DNA from: an uncultured beta proteobacterium
GTDB taxonomy: Bacteria; Pseudomonadota; Gammaproteobacteria; Burkholderiales; Burkholderiaceae_C
Assembly: GCA_903845345.1 (NCBI GenBank)
Contig: CAIMXF010000287.1
Location: forward strand, 1-39,247
Direction: 5' to 3'
Length of the DNA: 39,247 bases
Position numbers and translations under genes: made by a program. Each line of letters begins with the position of its first letter. Position 1 is the first letter of the stretch. Shown in pieces: positions 23,507-32,582 of the stretch. The notes under the pieces were generated by a model, which was given only the letters and a program-made list of their open reading frames with translations, was not told the origin of the DNA and made no database searches.

Positions 23507-24859
23507 ATGAACGCACCTGCCAACAACAACGCCGCTCCCGCCACCACCGAGCCGGCCGGCAACCCGAAGCGCCGCATCGCGCTGACCTCGATCGCGGTGG
23601 CCGTGCTCGTGATCGGCGGCGGCTACGGCATCTACTACTGGCTGACCGGCCGCCATTCCGAGTCCACCGACAACGCCTACGTGCAGGCCAACGTCGTGCA
23701 GATCACGGCGCAGGCCGCCGGCACCGTCACGGCGATCCAGGCCGACGACACCGACTTCGTCAAGGCCGGCCAGCTGCTGGTCAAGCTCGATCCGGCCGAC
23801 GCGCGCGTCGCGCTGGACCAGGCCGAGGCCGCGCTGGCCCAGACGGTGCGCGAGACGCGCATCCTGTTCGCCAACAACTCCACCCTGCAGGCCCAGATCG
23901 ACGCTCGCGCCGCCGACGCCACGCGCGCCAAGGCCGACCTCGACAAGGCGCAGGACGACGTCAACCGTCGCCAGCCGCTGGTGCAGAGCGGCGCCGTCGG
24001 CAAGGAAGAATTCAGCCATGCGACCGACCAGCTGTCGGCTGCCAGGAGCGCGTACATCGCCGCGAAGTCGGCGCTCGACGCCGCCAGGGAGCAGCTGAAC
24101 TCCAACCAGTCGCAGACCGAAGGCACCAGCGTCGCCGACCACCCGAACGTGCTGCGCGCCGCCGCCAAGGTGCGCGAGGCCTGGCTCGCCGTGCAGCGCG
24201 CCGACATCCCGGCGCCGGTTTCCGGCACGGTCGCGCGCCGCAGCGTGCAGGTCGGCCAGCGCGTGTCGGCCGGCGTGCCGCTGATGTCGGTCGTCACGCT
24301 CGACAATCCCTGGGTCGACGCCAACTTCAAGGAAGGCCAGCTCGAGCGCCTGCGCATCGGCCAGCCCGCCACGCTCGAAGCCGACGTCTACGGCAAGCAC
24401 GTGGTCTTCCACGGCAAGGTCGAGGGCCTGGGCGCCGGTACCGGCGCGGCGTTCTCGCTGCTGCCCGCGCAGAACGCCACCGGCAACTGGATCAAGGTCG
24501 TGCAGCGCGTGCCGGTGCGCATCTCGCTCGATCCGAAGGAGGTCGCGCAGAACCCGCTGCGCGTGGGCCTGTCGATGAACGTCACCGTCAACGTGGCCGA
24601 CGAGAGCGGCACCTCGGTCGACAACACGCCGCGCACGCAGGCGCAGGGCGCGGTCGCATCGACGACGGTGTTCGACTCGCTGTCGCATGATGCCGACGCC
24701 GAGGTCGCGCGCATCATCGCGGCCAACGGCGGCGGCCGCATGAAGGTGCAGGCCACGGCCGCGCCGCAGGCCGCCTCCGCGCCGACGGCCTCGGCCAGCG
24801 GTGCCGACCAGAAGGTCGCCTCGGCAGGCACGAAGCACCACCACCACAAGCAATCCTGA
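23507..24859 (+). CDS. EmrA-like membrane fusion (HlyD family) protein
   Basis: A 450-residue periplasmic adaptor. It has a cytoplasmic N-tail, one membrane helix (about 24-46: ALTSIAVAVLVIGGGYGIYYW), a biotinyl-lipoyl-like half domain (STDNAYVQANVVQITAQAAGTVTAI), a long helical hairpin (about 100-200) and the second half (IPAPVSGTVARRSVQVGQRV), then a beta-barrel domain with NPWVDANFKEGQL. It links the EmrB pump to the outer-membrane lipoprotein. The C-terminus is longer than in E. coli EmrA: a low-complexity Ala/Ser tail ending KHHHHKQS. Four adjacent histidines could bind a metal, or be without function. It sits 7 bases after the lipoprotein gene. Confidence 0.94.
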   Translation: MNAPANNNAAPATTEPAGNPKRRIALTSIAVAVLVIGGGYGIYYWLTGRHSESTDNAYVQANVVQITAQAAGTVTAIQADDTDFVKAGQLLVKLDPADARVALDQAEAALAQTVRETRILFANNSTLQAQIDARAADATRAKADLDKAQDDVNRRQPLVQSGAVGKEEFSHATDQLSAARSAYIAAKSALDAAREQLNSNQSQTEGTSVADHPNVLRAAAKVREAWLAVQRADIPAPVSGTVARRSVQVGQRVSAGVPLMSVVTLDNPWVDANFKEGQLERLRIGQPATLEADVYGKHVVFHGKVEGLGAGTGAAFSLLPAQNATGNWIKVVQRVPVRISLDPKEVAQNPLRVGLSMNVTVNVADESGTSVDNTPRTQAQGAVASTTVFDSLSHDADAEVARIIAANGGGRMKVQATAAPQAASAPTASASGADQKVASAGTKHHHHKQS

Positions 24860-24917
24860 CAGCCGCCCGGTCGCCACCCGGCGGCCGCTTCGCAGTCCAC
24901 CGGACGGAGAACTCCCC

Positions 24918-26492
24918 ATGGCATCACCCGCTCCGGCGGCTCGCCCACCTGCGCTCGCGCCCCTGAAGGGCACGGCGCTCGTGATGGGCACGTTGTCGCT
25001 GTCGCTGGCGACGTTCATGAACGTGCTCGACTCGTCGATCGCGAACGTGTCGCTGCCGTCGATCTCGGGCGACCTGGGCGTCAGCATCTCGCAGGGCACC
25101 TGGGTCATCACGAGCTTCGGCGTCGCCAACGCGATCTCGGTGCCGCTCACCGGCTGGCTGACGCAGCGCTTCGGCGCCGTCAAGCTCTTCACGATGAGCG
25201 TGATCATGTTCGTGATCGCGTCGATCCTGTGCGGCCTCGCGCCGTCGATCGAGCTGCTGATCGCATTCCGCGTGCTGCAGGGTTTCGTGGCCGGGCCGAT
25301 GATCCCGCTGTCGCAGACGCTGCTGCTGTCGACCTATCCACCGCAGAAGGCCGGCTCCGCGCTGGCGCTGTGGGGGGTGACGACGCTGGTCGCGCCGGTG
25401 GCCGGGCCGCTGCTGGGCGGCTACATCACCGACAACTGGACCTGGCCCTGGATCTTCTACATCAACATCCCCGTGGGCATCTTCGCCGCGGGCGTGACGT
25501 GGAGCATCTACAAGAAGCGCGAGACGCCCATCGTCAAGCGGCCCATCGACGGCATCGGCCTGGCCATGCTCGTGCTGTGGGTCGGCTCTCTGCAGATCAT
25601 GCTGGACAAGGGCAAGGAGCTCGACTGGTTCAACTCGAGCACCATCGTCACGCTGGCCATCATCGTGGTGATCGCGTTCGCGGTGTTCGTCGCGTGGGAA
25701 CTCACCGACGCCCACCCGGTGGTCGACATCCGGCTGTTCGCGCGGCGCAACTTCCTGTTCGGCGCGGGGACGCTGGCCATCGCCTATGGCCTGTTCTTCG
25801 GCAACGTGGTGCTGCTGCCGTTGTGGCTGCAGCAGTACATGGGCTACACCGCGACCGCAGCCGGCATGGCGCTGGCGCCGGTGGGCGTGCTCGCGATCCT
25901 GCTGACGCCGGTGGTGGGCAAGAACGTGGCGAAGTGGGATCCGCGCTGGATGGCCACGGGCGCGTTCATCCTGTTCGCGGTGGTGCTGTGGATGCGCGCG
26001 AACTTCACGTCGGAGACCGACTTCCGCACCATCCTGATCCCGACGTTCATCCAGGGCGGCGCGATGGCGTTCTTCTTCATCCCGCTGACGACGATCACGC
26101 TCGCGGGCCTGCCGCCCGAGCGCATCCCCGCCGCGGCGGGCCTGTCGAACTTCGTGCGGATCATGTTCGGCGCGATGGGCACGTCGATCGCGACGACGCT
26201 GTGGGACAACCGCGCCACGCTGCACCACGCGCGCCTGGTCGAACAGATGGGCCTGGACGGCAGCGCGCTCAACGGCGCGACCACCGCGCTGAACCAGGCC
26301 GGCATCGCCGGGCCGGGCGCGTACGCGAGCATCAACCGGCTGGTCGACGTTCAGGCCTTCACGTGGGCCGCCGACGACATCTTCATCGGCTCGGCCGTCA
26401 CGTTCCTGTTCCTGATCGTCACGATCTGGTTCACGCGCCGTCCGCCGAAGATCGCGGGTGCGCCGTCCGTGGACGCGGGCGGGGCGCACTGA
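24918..26492 (+). CDS. EmrB/QacA-type MFS drug:proton antiporter (DHA2)
   Basis: A 524-residue major-facilitator transporter with about 14 membrane helices. Motifs are LDSSIANVSLPSISGDLGVS (helix 1; motif D1 region), GWLTQRFGAVKLF (motif A) and APVAGPLLGGYITDNWTWPWIFYINIPVG (motif C and following), all characteristic of DHA2/EmrB. It drives export of hydrophobic toxins with the proton gradient through the EmrA and NodT-type partners. The start at 24918 has GGAGA upstream and a sensible N-terminus. The longer in-frame start at 24801 lies inside emrA. A 58-base gap separates it from the EmrA-like gene. A strong terminator follows the stop. Confidence 0.95.
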   Translation: MASPAPAARPPALAPLKGTALVMGTLSLSLATFMNVLDSSIANVSLPSISGDLGVSISQGTWVITSFGVANAISVPLTGWLTQRFGAVKLFTMSVIMFVIASILCGLAPSIELLIAFRVLQGFVAGPMIPLSQTLLLSTYPPQKAGSALALWGVTTLVAPVAGPLLGGYITDNWTWPWIFYINIPVGIFAAGVTWSIYKKRETPIVKRPIDGIGLAMLVLWVGSLQIMLDKGKELDWFNSSTIVTLAIIVVIAFAVFVAWELTDAHPVVDIRLFARRNFLFGAGTLAIAYGLFFGNVVLLPLWLQQYMGYTATAAGMALAPVGVLAILLTPVVGKNVAKWDPRWMATGAFILFAVVLWMRANFTSETDFRTILIPTFIQGGAMAFFFIPLTTITLAGLPPERIPAAAGLSNFVRIMFGAMGTSIATTLWDNRATLHHARLVEQMGLDGSALNGATTALNQAGIAGPGAYASINRLVDVQAFTWAADDIFIGSAVTFLFLIVTIWFTRRPPKIAGAPSVDAGGAH

Positions 26493-26511
26493 GCGCCTGC
26501 CGAAACGGCAA

Positions 26512-26536
26512 GGGCCGCGAGATGCGGCCCCTTTTT
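26512..26536 (+). terminator. Rho-independent terminator of the efflux operon
   Basis: Stem GGGCCGC (26512-26518) pairs with GCGGCCC (26524-26530) around a five-base loop. CTTTTT follows at 26531-26536. It starts 20 bases after the EmrB stop and is a textbook intrinsic terminator. The remaining ~110 bases to the cyclase stop at 26646 hold no gene. Confidence 0.88.
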
Positions 26537-26645
26537 ATTGGCCCCGCGGCGCGCTCGGATCCGGACGTCGTTCCCGGTCCGGGGGGCCGGACTCCAGCGC
26601 GCCGGCGGCGGCGGTGCCGGTGGACATGGCTTCCCGGGCTTCTCC

Positions 26646-28666
26646 TTACGCCGGCGACGCCATCTCCGCGGAGCGATGCACCTCGAGTATCGCGCGTCCG
26701 TCCGCGGCCGCCTGCGCCAGCGTGGCCGGCAGCGACGAGGCCTCCAGCGGCAGCGACCCGTCGATGCTGTGGATGCGCGTGGCGCAGTCGCGGCCCTGGT
26801 TCTTCGAGTGGTACATCGCGGCGTCGACCAGCGCGAAGGCGGTGTCGAACGTGTGGCCCGGCGTCGTGCCCACCAGCGGGAACACCGCGAAGCCGATCGA
26901 CGCGGAGACGGCGATCTCGTGGCCGTCGACGATCACCGGGTGCTCGACGAACGCCTTCATGAGGCGCTGCGCGAGCACGACGGCCTCGCCCGCCGGCATC
27001 GTGTCGACCATCACCAGGAACTCCTCGCCGCCCCAGCGCACGACCAGGTCGCGCTCGCGCAGCACGGCCTCGAGGCGGCGCGCGATCGCGACGAGCACGG
27101 CGTCGCCGGCGGCGTGGCCGTGGCGGTCGTTGATGGCCTTGAAGTGGTCGACGTCGATCAGGAACAGCGCGCCCTCGAACAGCTCGCCGGCTTCGGCGAC
27201 GCGCGCCTGCAGGTGCGCCCGGTTGGCCAGGCCGGTCAGCGGATCGTGTTCGACCTGCAGCATCAGGGCGTCGTTGCGGATGGCGAGCTGGCGGTTGCGC
27301 TCGGCCTGGCGGCGCGCGATGAAGCCGATCGCCAGCACCAGCAGCACGCCGACCGCGGCCGCGCCGCCCCATTCGAGCGCGCGGCGCGCCTGCAGCCGGT
27401 CGCTCTCGTCCTTGATCAGCTTCTGCACCTCCTGCATGTCGCGGTCGTAGCGCGTGTCGCTCTTGGCCTTGAGCAGTTGCTGTTCGCGCGTGTACAGCTC
27501 GAGCGCGCCGGCGCGGTCGCCGGCGTGCGCGAGCGCGGGCGCGAGGTCGCGCAACGCCTCGATGCGGGCGTTCGGGCCGGTCTCGCGGTCGTAGCGCGCG
27601 AGCGTCTCGCGCAGCTTGACCTTGGCATCGGCGATGCGGCCCATCGCCAGCAGCGCCAGCGTCTCGTCCTGCAGCCGCTCGCGATCCAGGGCGGGCTCGT
27701 TGTGCCTGGCGAGGAAGTCCCCGGCGCGCCCGATCGCGGCGAGCGCGGCGGCGGGATGGTCCAGGCGCAGCTCGGCGGTGCTGAGCGAGAGCTGGTACTG
27801 GGTCTCGCGGCGCGCCAGCCCGGCGGCATGCGAGATCGCGATCGCCTCGAGCACGGCGTCGCGGCTGGCCTCGTACTGCTCGCGGTCGTCCAGCACCTCG
27901 GCCATGAACGACTTCACGTAGGCCCGCAGCGCCGGATCGGACTCCTGCTGCGCGAGCGCCTGCGCGCGGGCGATCAGCCGCTCCGCCAGCTCTGCATCGT
28001 CGTCGCCCTGGGCCAGGAACGCGAGGATCGAGGTGGCCTTGATCTCGAGCGCGCGGTTGTCGTCCTGCAGCGCGGCGTCGAGCGCCGTGTGCAGGTAGAT
28101 CGCGGCGGCGCCGGCGTTGCGCTCGCCGTGCGCACCGTAGCCGGCGAACAGCAGGGCGTAGAACCAGTTGAAGCGGTCGCACTGCGCCGCCATGGCCGGA
28201 TCCCGGGACTCGCAGAACGGCGAATAGCCAGCGACCGCGGCGCGGGCCTCGACGTTGCCGTTCTCCTCCTGCCGGCCCTCGAACTCGAGGTTGGCGGCGA
28301 TCAGGTGCGCGTCGGCCTCGGCAATCGGGCCGGCCGTGGCGGCCAGCGCGCGCAGGGCCTGCGTGTGTCGGCCACTTCGCTGGGCATGTAGTTGTCGGCG
28401 GCGACCAGGCCGAAGCCGACCAGCAGGGCGCGCGTGTTGTCGGGCGTGGCCGGCGTGGCGGCTTGCAGGGCGCGCAGTCCGGCGTCGGCGCCTTGCGGAT
28501 CCTCGAAGCCCTGCACGACCAGCCGGTCGATGGCCTTGGTCAGGTCGGAGGCCGACGCGGCCGTCGCGAGCAGCAGCAGGCCTGCGGCGGCGCAGGCGCG
28601 GGCGGCCGCTCGCAGCGCGGCGCGGCGAGCAGGCGCATCGTGGCGCCGGAAGCATTCCCTGGTCAT
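26646..28666 (-). pseudogene. Periplasmic-sensor diguanylate cyclase (GGDEF), frame broken near its 5' end
   Basis: Two overlapping minus-strand frames join to one protein of about 673 residues. The 5' frame (start 28664-28666) encodes a signal peptide and about 90 residues, up to NYMPSEVAD; the 3' frame takes over at TQALRALAATAG. Restoring one base between about 28355 and 28375 fuses them. The joined protein is a signal peptide, a long helical TPR-like periplasmic region, one membrane helix (WGGAAAVGVLLVLAIGFIARR), then a GGDEF domain. The active site is GGEEF in VVRWGGEEFLV, and the RxxD inhibitory site (RERD) lies five residues before it, so the catalytic half is intact and would make c-di-GMP. 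The break may be a real mutation or a sequencing error in a GC-rich tract. An internal start could still express the 3' part, but without an export signal. Confidence 0.8.
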
Positions 28667-28871
28667 CGGTCTTGTCGTCGCGGTTGTCGTCGAACCGAGG
28701 CGTGGCGCCTCGATCCGCTTCCATCGGCTCGCGACGGCACGCTTCCAGGCACGTACCGGTGCTTTCGCACGAACCGCTCCCTTTCGTGCGCAAATACGAC
28801 CGGTGGCCGGGTGCGAAAGCACGCACCGCAGGGTCGCAAGACCGCCCGCGTCGGGGGGGGCGTCGGGTGGG

Positions 28872-29930
28872 TCAGGCCTCGACCTGCAGCCCCGGCGCGC
28901 CGTCGCTCATGCGGCCGATGACGGCGACGTCTTCGAAGCCGCCGTCGCGGAAGCACGCCAGCACCTCGTCCACCGACTCCGGCGCGCACGCCACGAGCAG
29001 GCCGCCCGAGGTCTGCGGGTCGGTGAGCAGGTCGCGCGCGACCTCCGGCAGCGCCGTGCTCAGTCGCACCTCGGCGCCATAGCCGGCCCAGTTGCGGCCC
29101 GAGGCCCCGGTGACGAAGCCGTCGCGCGCCAGGGCGTCGACGCCGGCGATCAGCGGCACGGCCGACCAGTCGACATGCGCGCGCAACCCGGCACCGCGCG
29201 CCATCTCCAGCGCGTGGCCGGCCAGGCCGAAGCCGGTGACGTCGGTGATCGCATGCACGCCGTCCAGCTCGGCCAGCCGGCTGCCGGGCTTGTTCAGGCG
29301 CGTGGCGTTGGCGATGAGGCGGCCGTACCCGGCCTCGTCGAGCCGGCCTTTCTTCAGCGCGGCCGACAGCACGCCCACGCCCAGCGGCTTGCCCAGCACC
29401 AGGACGTCGCCGGCGCGCGCGTCGGCGTTGCGGCGCACGCGGTCGGGATGCACCAGGCCCATCACGACGAGACCGTAGATCGGCTCGACGGAGTCGATCG
29501 TGTGGCCGCCCGCGATCGGGATGCCCGCGTCGGCGCAGACCGCGTTGCCGCCGGCCAGCACGCGTGCGATGACCTCGACCGGCAACTGCGCGATCGGCAT
29601 CGCCACGATGGCCAGCGCCATGATCGGCGTGCCGCCCATCGCGTAGACGTCGCTGATCGCGTTGGTGGCCGCGATGCGCCCGAAGTCGAACGGATCGTCG
29701 ACGATGGGCATGAAGAAGTCGGTCGTCGCGATCAGCGCCTGCGAGTCGTTCAACTTCCAGACGGCGGCGTCGTCGGCGGTCTCGATGCCCACCATCAGCT
29801 GCGGCGGCAGGAAGCCGGGCGCGCTGGCTCTCAGGATGTCGGACAGCACCCCCGGCGCGATCTTGCAGCCGCAGCCGCCGCCGTGCGAGAAGCTGGTGAG
29901 TCGGAGCGGGGCAGCGAGCGGAGCGTTCAT
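28872..29930 (-). CDS. selD: Selenide, water dikinase (selenophosphate synthetase)
   Basis: A 352-residue selenophosphate synthetase that makes selenophosphate from selenide and ATP. The active-site loop is SHGGGCGCKIAP, with Cys20 and Lys23 corresponding to E. coli Cys17 and Lys20, so this is the cysteine rather than the selenocysteine form. Other family segments are TTDFFMPIVDDPFDFGRIAA, NAISDVYAMGG and TDVTGFGLAGHALEMA. The start at 29928-29930 gives MNAPLAAPLRLTSFSHGGG; longer frames run into the divergent gene and are spurious. It is divergent from the selenate-type transporter (108-bp shared gap), and mnmH, which consumes selenophosphate, lies at the far end of that operon. Confidence 0.96.
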   Translation of the reverse strand: MNAPLAAPLRLTSFSHGGGCGCKIAPGVLSDILRASAPGFLPPQLMVGIETADDAAVWKLNDSQALIATTDFFMPIVDDPFDFGRIAATNAISDVYAMGGTPIMALAIVAMPIAQLPVEVIARVLAGGNAVCADAGIPIAGGHTIDSVEPIYGLVVMGLVHPDRVRRNADARAGDVLVLGKPLGVGVLSAALKKGRLDEAGYGRLIANATRLNKPGSRLAELDGVHAITDVTGFGLAGHALEMARGAGLRAHVDWSAVPLIAGVDALARDGFVTGASGRNWAGYGAEVRLSTALPEVARDLLTDPQTSGGLLVACAPESVDEVLACFRDGGFEDVAVIGRMSDGAPGLQVEA

Positions 29931-30038
29931 GGGGCAAGTACGGAGGCGGCGGGAACGCCGACTGTAGCGACTCCCCGGGCAGAATGGGCGACCCAACCGG
30001 CGCCGAGGGTCGCCGGCCTTCATCACTACAGGATCTCC

Positions 30039-30926
30039 ATGACCATTTCCCGCCAACGCCGCAGGTTCGTCCAATCGCTCGCCGCACTCTCGCTGGGCGC
30101 CGGCGCGCTGCTCGGCGCCGCTGCCGCGCACGCGCAGGCCAACGTGCTGCGCGTCTCCGCGATTCCCGACGAGGCGCCTTCCGAGCTGCAGAAGAAGTTC
30201 AAGCCGCTGGGCGAGTACCTCAAGGCGAAGACGGGCATGGACGTCGAGTTCACGCCGGTGACCGACTACGCCGCGGTCGTCGAGGGCCTGGCCGCGAAGA
30301 AGATCGACCTGGCCTGGCTGGGCGGCTTCACCTTCGTGCAGGCCAGGCTGCGCACCGACGGCCAGGCGGTGCCCATCGTGCAGCGCGCCGAGGACGAGAA
30401 GTTCACCAGCAAATTCATCGTGCCGGTCGACAGCCCGATCCGGACCGTGGCCGACCTGAAGGGCCACACCTTCGCGTTCGGCGCGCCGTCGTCGACCTCG
30501 GGCAGCCTGATGCCGCGCTTCTTCCTGCAGCAGCAGGGCATCGTGCCGGAGCGCGACTTCAAGACCGTCGCGTTCTCGGGCGCGCACGACGCCACCGTCG
30601 CCTTCGTCGCCTCCGGCCGCGCCGATGCGGGCGCGCTCAACACCTCGGTGCTGGACAAGCTCGTCGAGGAGAAGAACCCGAACGCGATGAAGGTGCGCGT
30701 GCTCGCCACGACGCCGCCGTTCTTCGACTACAACTGGACCGTGCGCCCCGGCATGGATCCCGTGCTGGTGAAGAAGCTGACCGACGCCTTCCTCGCGCTC
30801 GATCCGGCCAGGCCGGCCGACAAGGCGATCCTCGACCTGCAGCGCGCGTCGCGGTTCATCCCGACCAAGGCGTCGAACTACGACGGCATCGAGGCCGCGG
30901 GCAAGTCGGCCGGGCTGATCAAGTGA
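30039..30926 (+). CDS. PhnD-like substrate-binding protein, putative selenate/selenium ABC transporter
   Basis: A 295-residue periplasmic binding protein of the phosphonate/phosphite (PhnD) fold. Start ATG at 30039-30041 with AGGA upstream gives a signal (RQRRRFVQSLAAL...AAAAHA, cleavage near residue 32); the RRRF could even allow Tat export. Family features include LRVSAIPDEAPSELQKKFKPLGEYL, DLAWLGGFTFVQA and GAPSSTSGSLMPRFFL. From family knowledge, a PhnD-like subgroup lying next to selD and mnmH is annotated as putative selenate-binding, and the context here is exactly that. The ligand is inferred only from location. It is first of a transporter set (SBP, ATPase, two permeases). Confidence 0.9.
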   Translation: MTISRQRRRFVQSLAALSLGAGALLGAAAAHAQANVLRVSAIPDEAPSELQKKFKPLGEYLKAKTGMDVEFTPVTDYAAVVEGLAAKKIDLAWLGGFTFVQARLRTDGQAVPIVQRAEDEKFTSKFIVPVDSPIRTVADLKGHTFAFGAPSSTSGSLMPRFFLQQQGIVPERDFKTVAFSGAHDATVAFVASGRADAGALNTSVLDKLVEEKNPNAMKVRVLATTPPFFDYNWTVRPGMDPVLVKKLTDAFLALDPARPADKAILDLQRASRFIPTKASNYDGIEAAGKSAGLIK

Positions 30927-30945
30927 CCGCGCGCGGCAACGCTGC

Positions 30946-31755
30946 ATGAGCCTGCGTCTGGCCAAGGTCGGTGTCGTCCACGCGAACGGGCGCCGCGCGC
31001 TCGCGGCGGTCGACCTCGCCGTCGCCAAGGGCGAGCGGCTTGCGCTGATCGGCCCGTCGGGCGCCGGCAAGACGACCCTGCTGCGCGTGGCCGCGGCGGC
31101 GCTGCGGCCCACCGAGGGGCGCGTCGCGCTGCTCGAGGACGATCCCTGGACGCTCGCGCCGCGCGCGTTGCGCACGCTGCGCGCGCGCATCGGCTTCGTG
31201 CACCAGGCGCCGCCGATCCCTCCGCGGCTGCGCGTGGTCACCGCCGTGCTGGCCGGACGGCTCGGCCAGTGGGGCCTGGGCCGCGCGCTGCGGTCGTGGC
31301 TGCTGCCCGGCGACGCGGCGGGCGCGCGTGACGCGCTCGCGCGCGTGGGACTGGCCGAGCGGGTGTTCGAGCGTTGCGACCAGCTGTCGGGCGGCCAGCT
31401 GCAGCGCGTGGCGGTCGCGCGCACCCTGTACCAGGCGCCCGCGCTGCTGCTGGCCGACGAGCCGGTGTCCGCGCTCGACGCCACCACCGCCGACGCCGTG
31501 CTGCGCGAGCTCGTCGCCTACAGCCAGGCGGCCGGCGCCACCTTCGTCGCGTCGTTGCACGCCGTCGACCTCGCGCTGCGCTGGTTTCCGCGCATCGTGG
31601 GCGTGCGCGACGGCGCGGTGATGTTCGACCTGCCGCCCGCCGAGGTCACGCCCGAGCGGCTCGCGGCGCTTTACGCGGGCGACTCCGGGCCGGCGAACGA
31701 AGCGCCAGCGGCCGAGGCGGCGCATCGGGCGACGCCGCCGCTCGCGTCGGCATGA
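30946..31755 (+). CDS. PhnC-like ABC transporter ATP-binding protein
   Basis: A 269-residue importer ATPase. Walker A GPSGAGKTT (36-44), signature LSGGQLQR (147-154), Walker B LLLADE (167-172) and H-loop His205 (SLHAVDLAL) are all intact. It powers the two permeases encoded next; its stop overlaps the first permease start by four bases. It begins 19 bases after the binding-protein gene. The C-terminal ~25 residues are an Ala/Pro-rich tail not needed for function. Substrate is presumed to be a selenium oxyanion from context; phosphonate cannot be excluded by sequence alone, but no C-P lyase gene is present. Confidence 0.93.
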   Translation: MSLRLAKVGVVHANGRRALAAVDLAVAKGERLALIGPSGAGKTTLLRVAAAALRPTEGRVALLEDDPWTLAPRALRTLRARIGFVHQAPPIPPRLRVVTAVLAGRLGQWGLGRALRSWLLPGDAAGARDALARVGLAERVFERCDQLSGGQLQRVAVARTLYQAPALLLADEPVSALDATTADAVLRELVAYSQAAGATFVASLHAVDLALRWFPRIVGVRDGAVMFDLPPAEVTPERLAALYAGDSGPANEAPAAEAAHRATPPLASA

Positions 31756-32582
31756 CGACCGCATCGCCGCGACTGCGCGATCCGCTCGCCGGGCGGCGCT
31801 TCGCGTGGAGCGTCACGGCGCTCGTGTTGCTGTGGCCGCTGTTGCGGCTCGCCGAGTTCCATCCGTCGGTGCTGTTCGACCCGAGGAACTCCAGCGTGAT
31901 CGGCAGCTTCGTGCGCGGTTTCCTGCCGCCGGCGACCTCGTCCGACTTCCTGCACGACCTGCTCGCCGCCACGCTGCAGACGCTGGCCATCGCGACCGCG
32001 GGCATCGCGCTGGCCTTCGCGATCGCGGTGCCGCTGGCGTTCGTCGCCACGCGGTCGTTGTCGGTCGCGGCGATCGGGCCGGCGGACGGCCGCTGGCGCG
32101 GGCGGGCGCTGCGCCGCGGCATGCGCCTGCTGACGATGGTGCTGCGCTCGCTGCCGGAGATCGTGTGGGCGCTGATGTTCGTGCGCGCGCTGGGGCTCGG
32201 GCCGGCCGCGGGCGTGCTGGCGCTGGCGATCACGTATGGCGGGATGCTGGCCAAGGTGTATGCGGAGATCCTCGAATCCACGGATGCGCGGCCCGCACGC
32301 GCGCTGCTGCAGGCCGGCAGCGGCCGCGCCGCCGCGCTGTGCTTCGGGCTGCTGCCGCTGGCGGCCGAGGAGCTGGTGTCGTACACCGTCTATCGCTGGG
32401 AATGCGCGGTGCGGGCGGCGGTCGTGATGGGCTTCGTCGGCGCCGGCGGCCTGGGCCAGTTGATGGACCAGGCGCTGAAGGGCTTCGACCCCGGCCAGGC
32501 AAGCAGCATCTCGCTGGTGTTCGTGGCGCTCGTGATGCTGGCCGACGCGATCAGCGTGGTGCTGCGCAAGGTGCTGGCGTGA
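31752..32582 (+). CDS. PhnE-like ABC transporter permease, first of two
   Basis: A 276-residue membrane permease with about six helices: residues 18-35, 68-95 and several in the C-terminal half. The inner-membrane coupling (EAA-like) region is near ALLQAGSGRAAALCFGLLP. The segments RSLPEIVWALMFV and GFVGAGGLGQLMDQAL are shared with PhnE and with the second permease. The start at 31752 lies in an ATGA overlap with the ATPase stop. It would form a heterodimeric channel with the next gene product. The longer open frame upstream is antisense-like coding noise. Confidence 0.92.
   Translation: MTTASPRLRDPLAGRRFAWSVTALVLLWPLLRLAEFHPSVLFDPRNSSVIGSFVRGFLPPATSSDFLHDLLAATLQTLAIATAGIALAFAIAVPLAFVATRSLSVAAIGPADGRWRGRALRRGMRLLTMVLRSLPEIVWALMFVRALGLGPAAGVLALAITYGGMLAKVYAEILESTDARPARALLQAGSGRAAALCFGLLPLAAEELVSYTVYRWECAVRAAVVMGFVGAGGLGQLMDQALKGFDPGQASSISLVFVALVMLADAISVVLRKVLA

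Noticed and set aside
28853-28860. Run of eight G residues upstream of the cyclase as a phase-variation tract
   Set aside because: It lies outside any reading frame, about 190 bases before the cyclase start, and no promoter spacing role is apparent.
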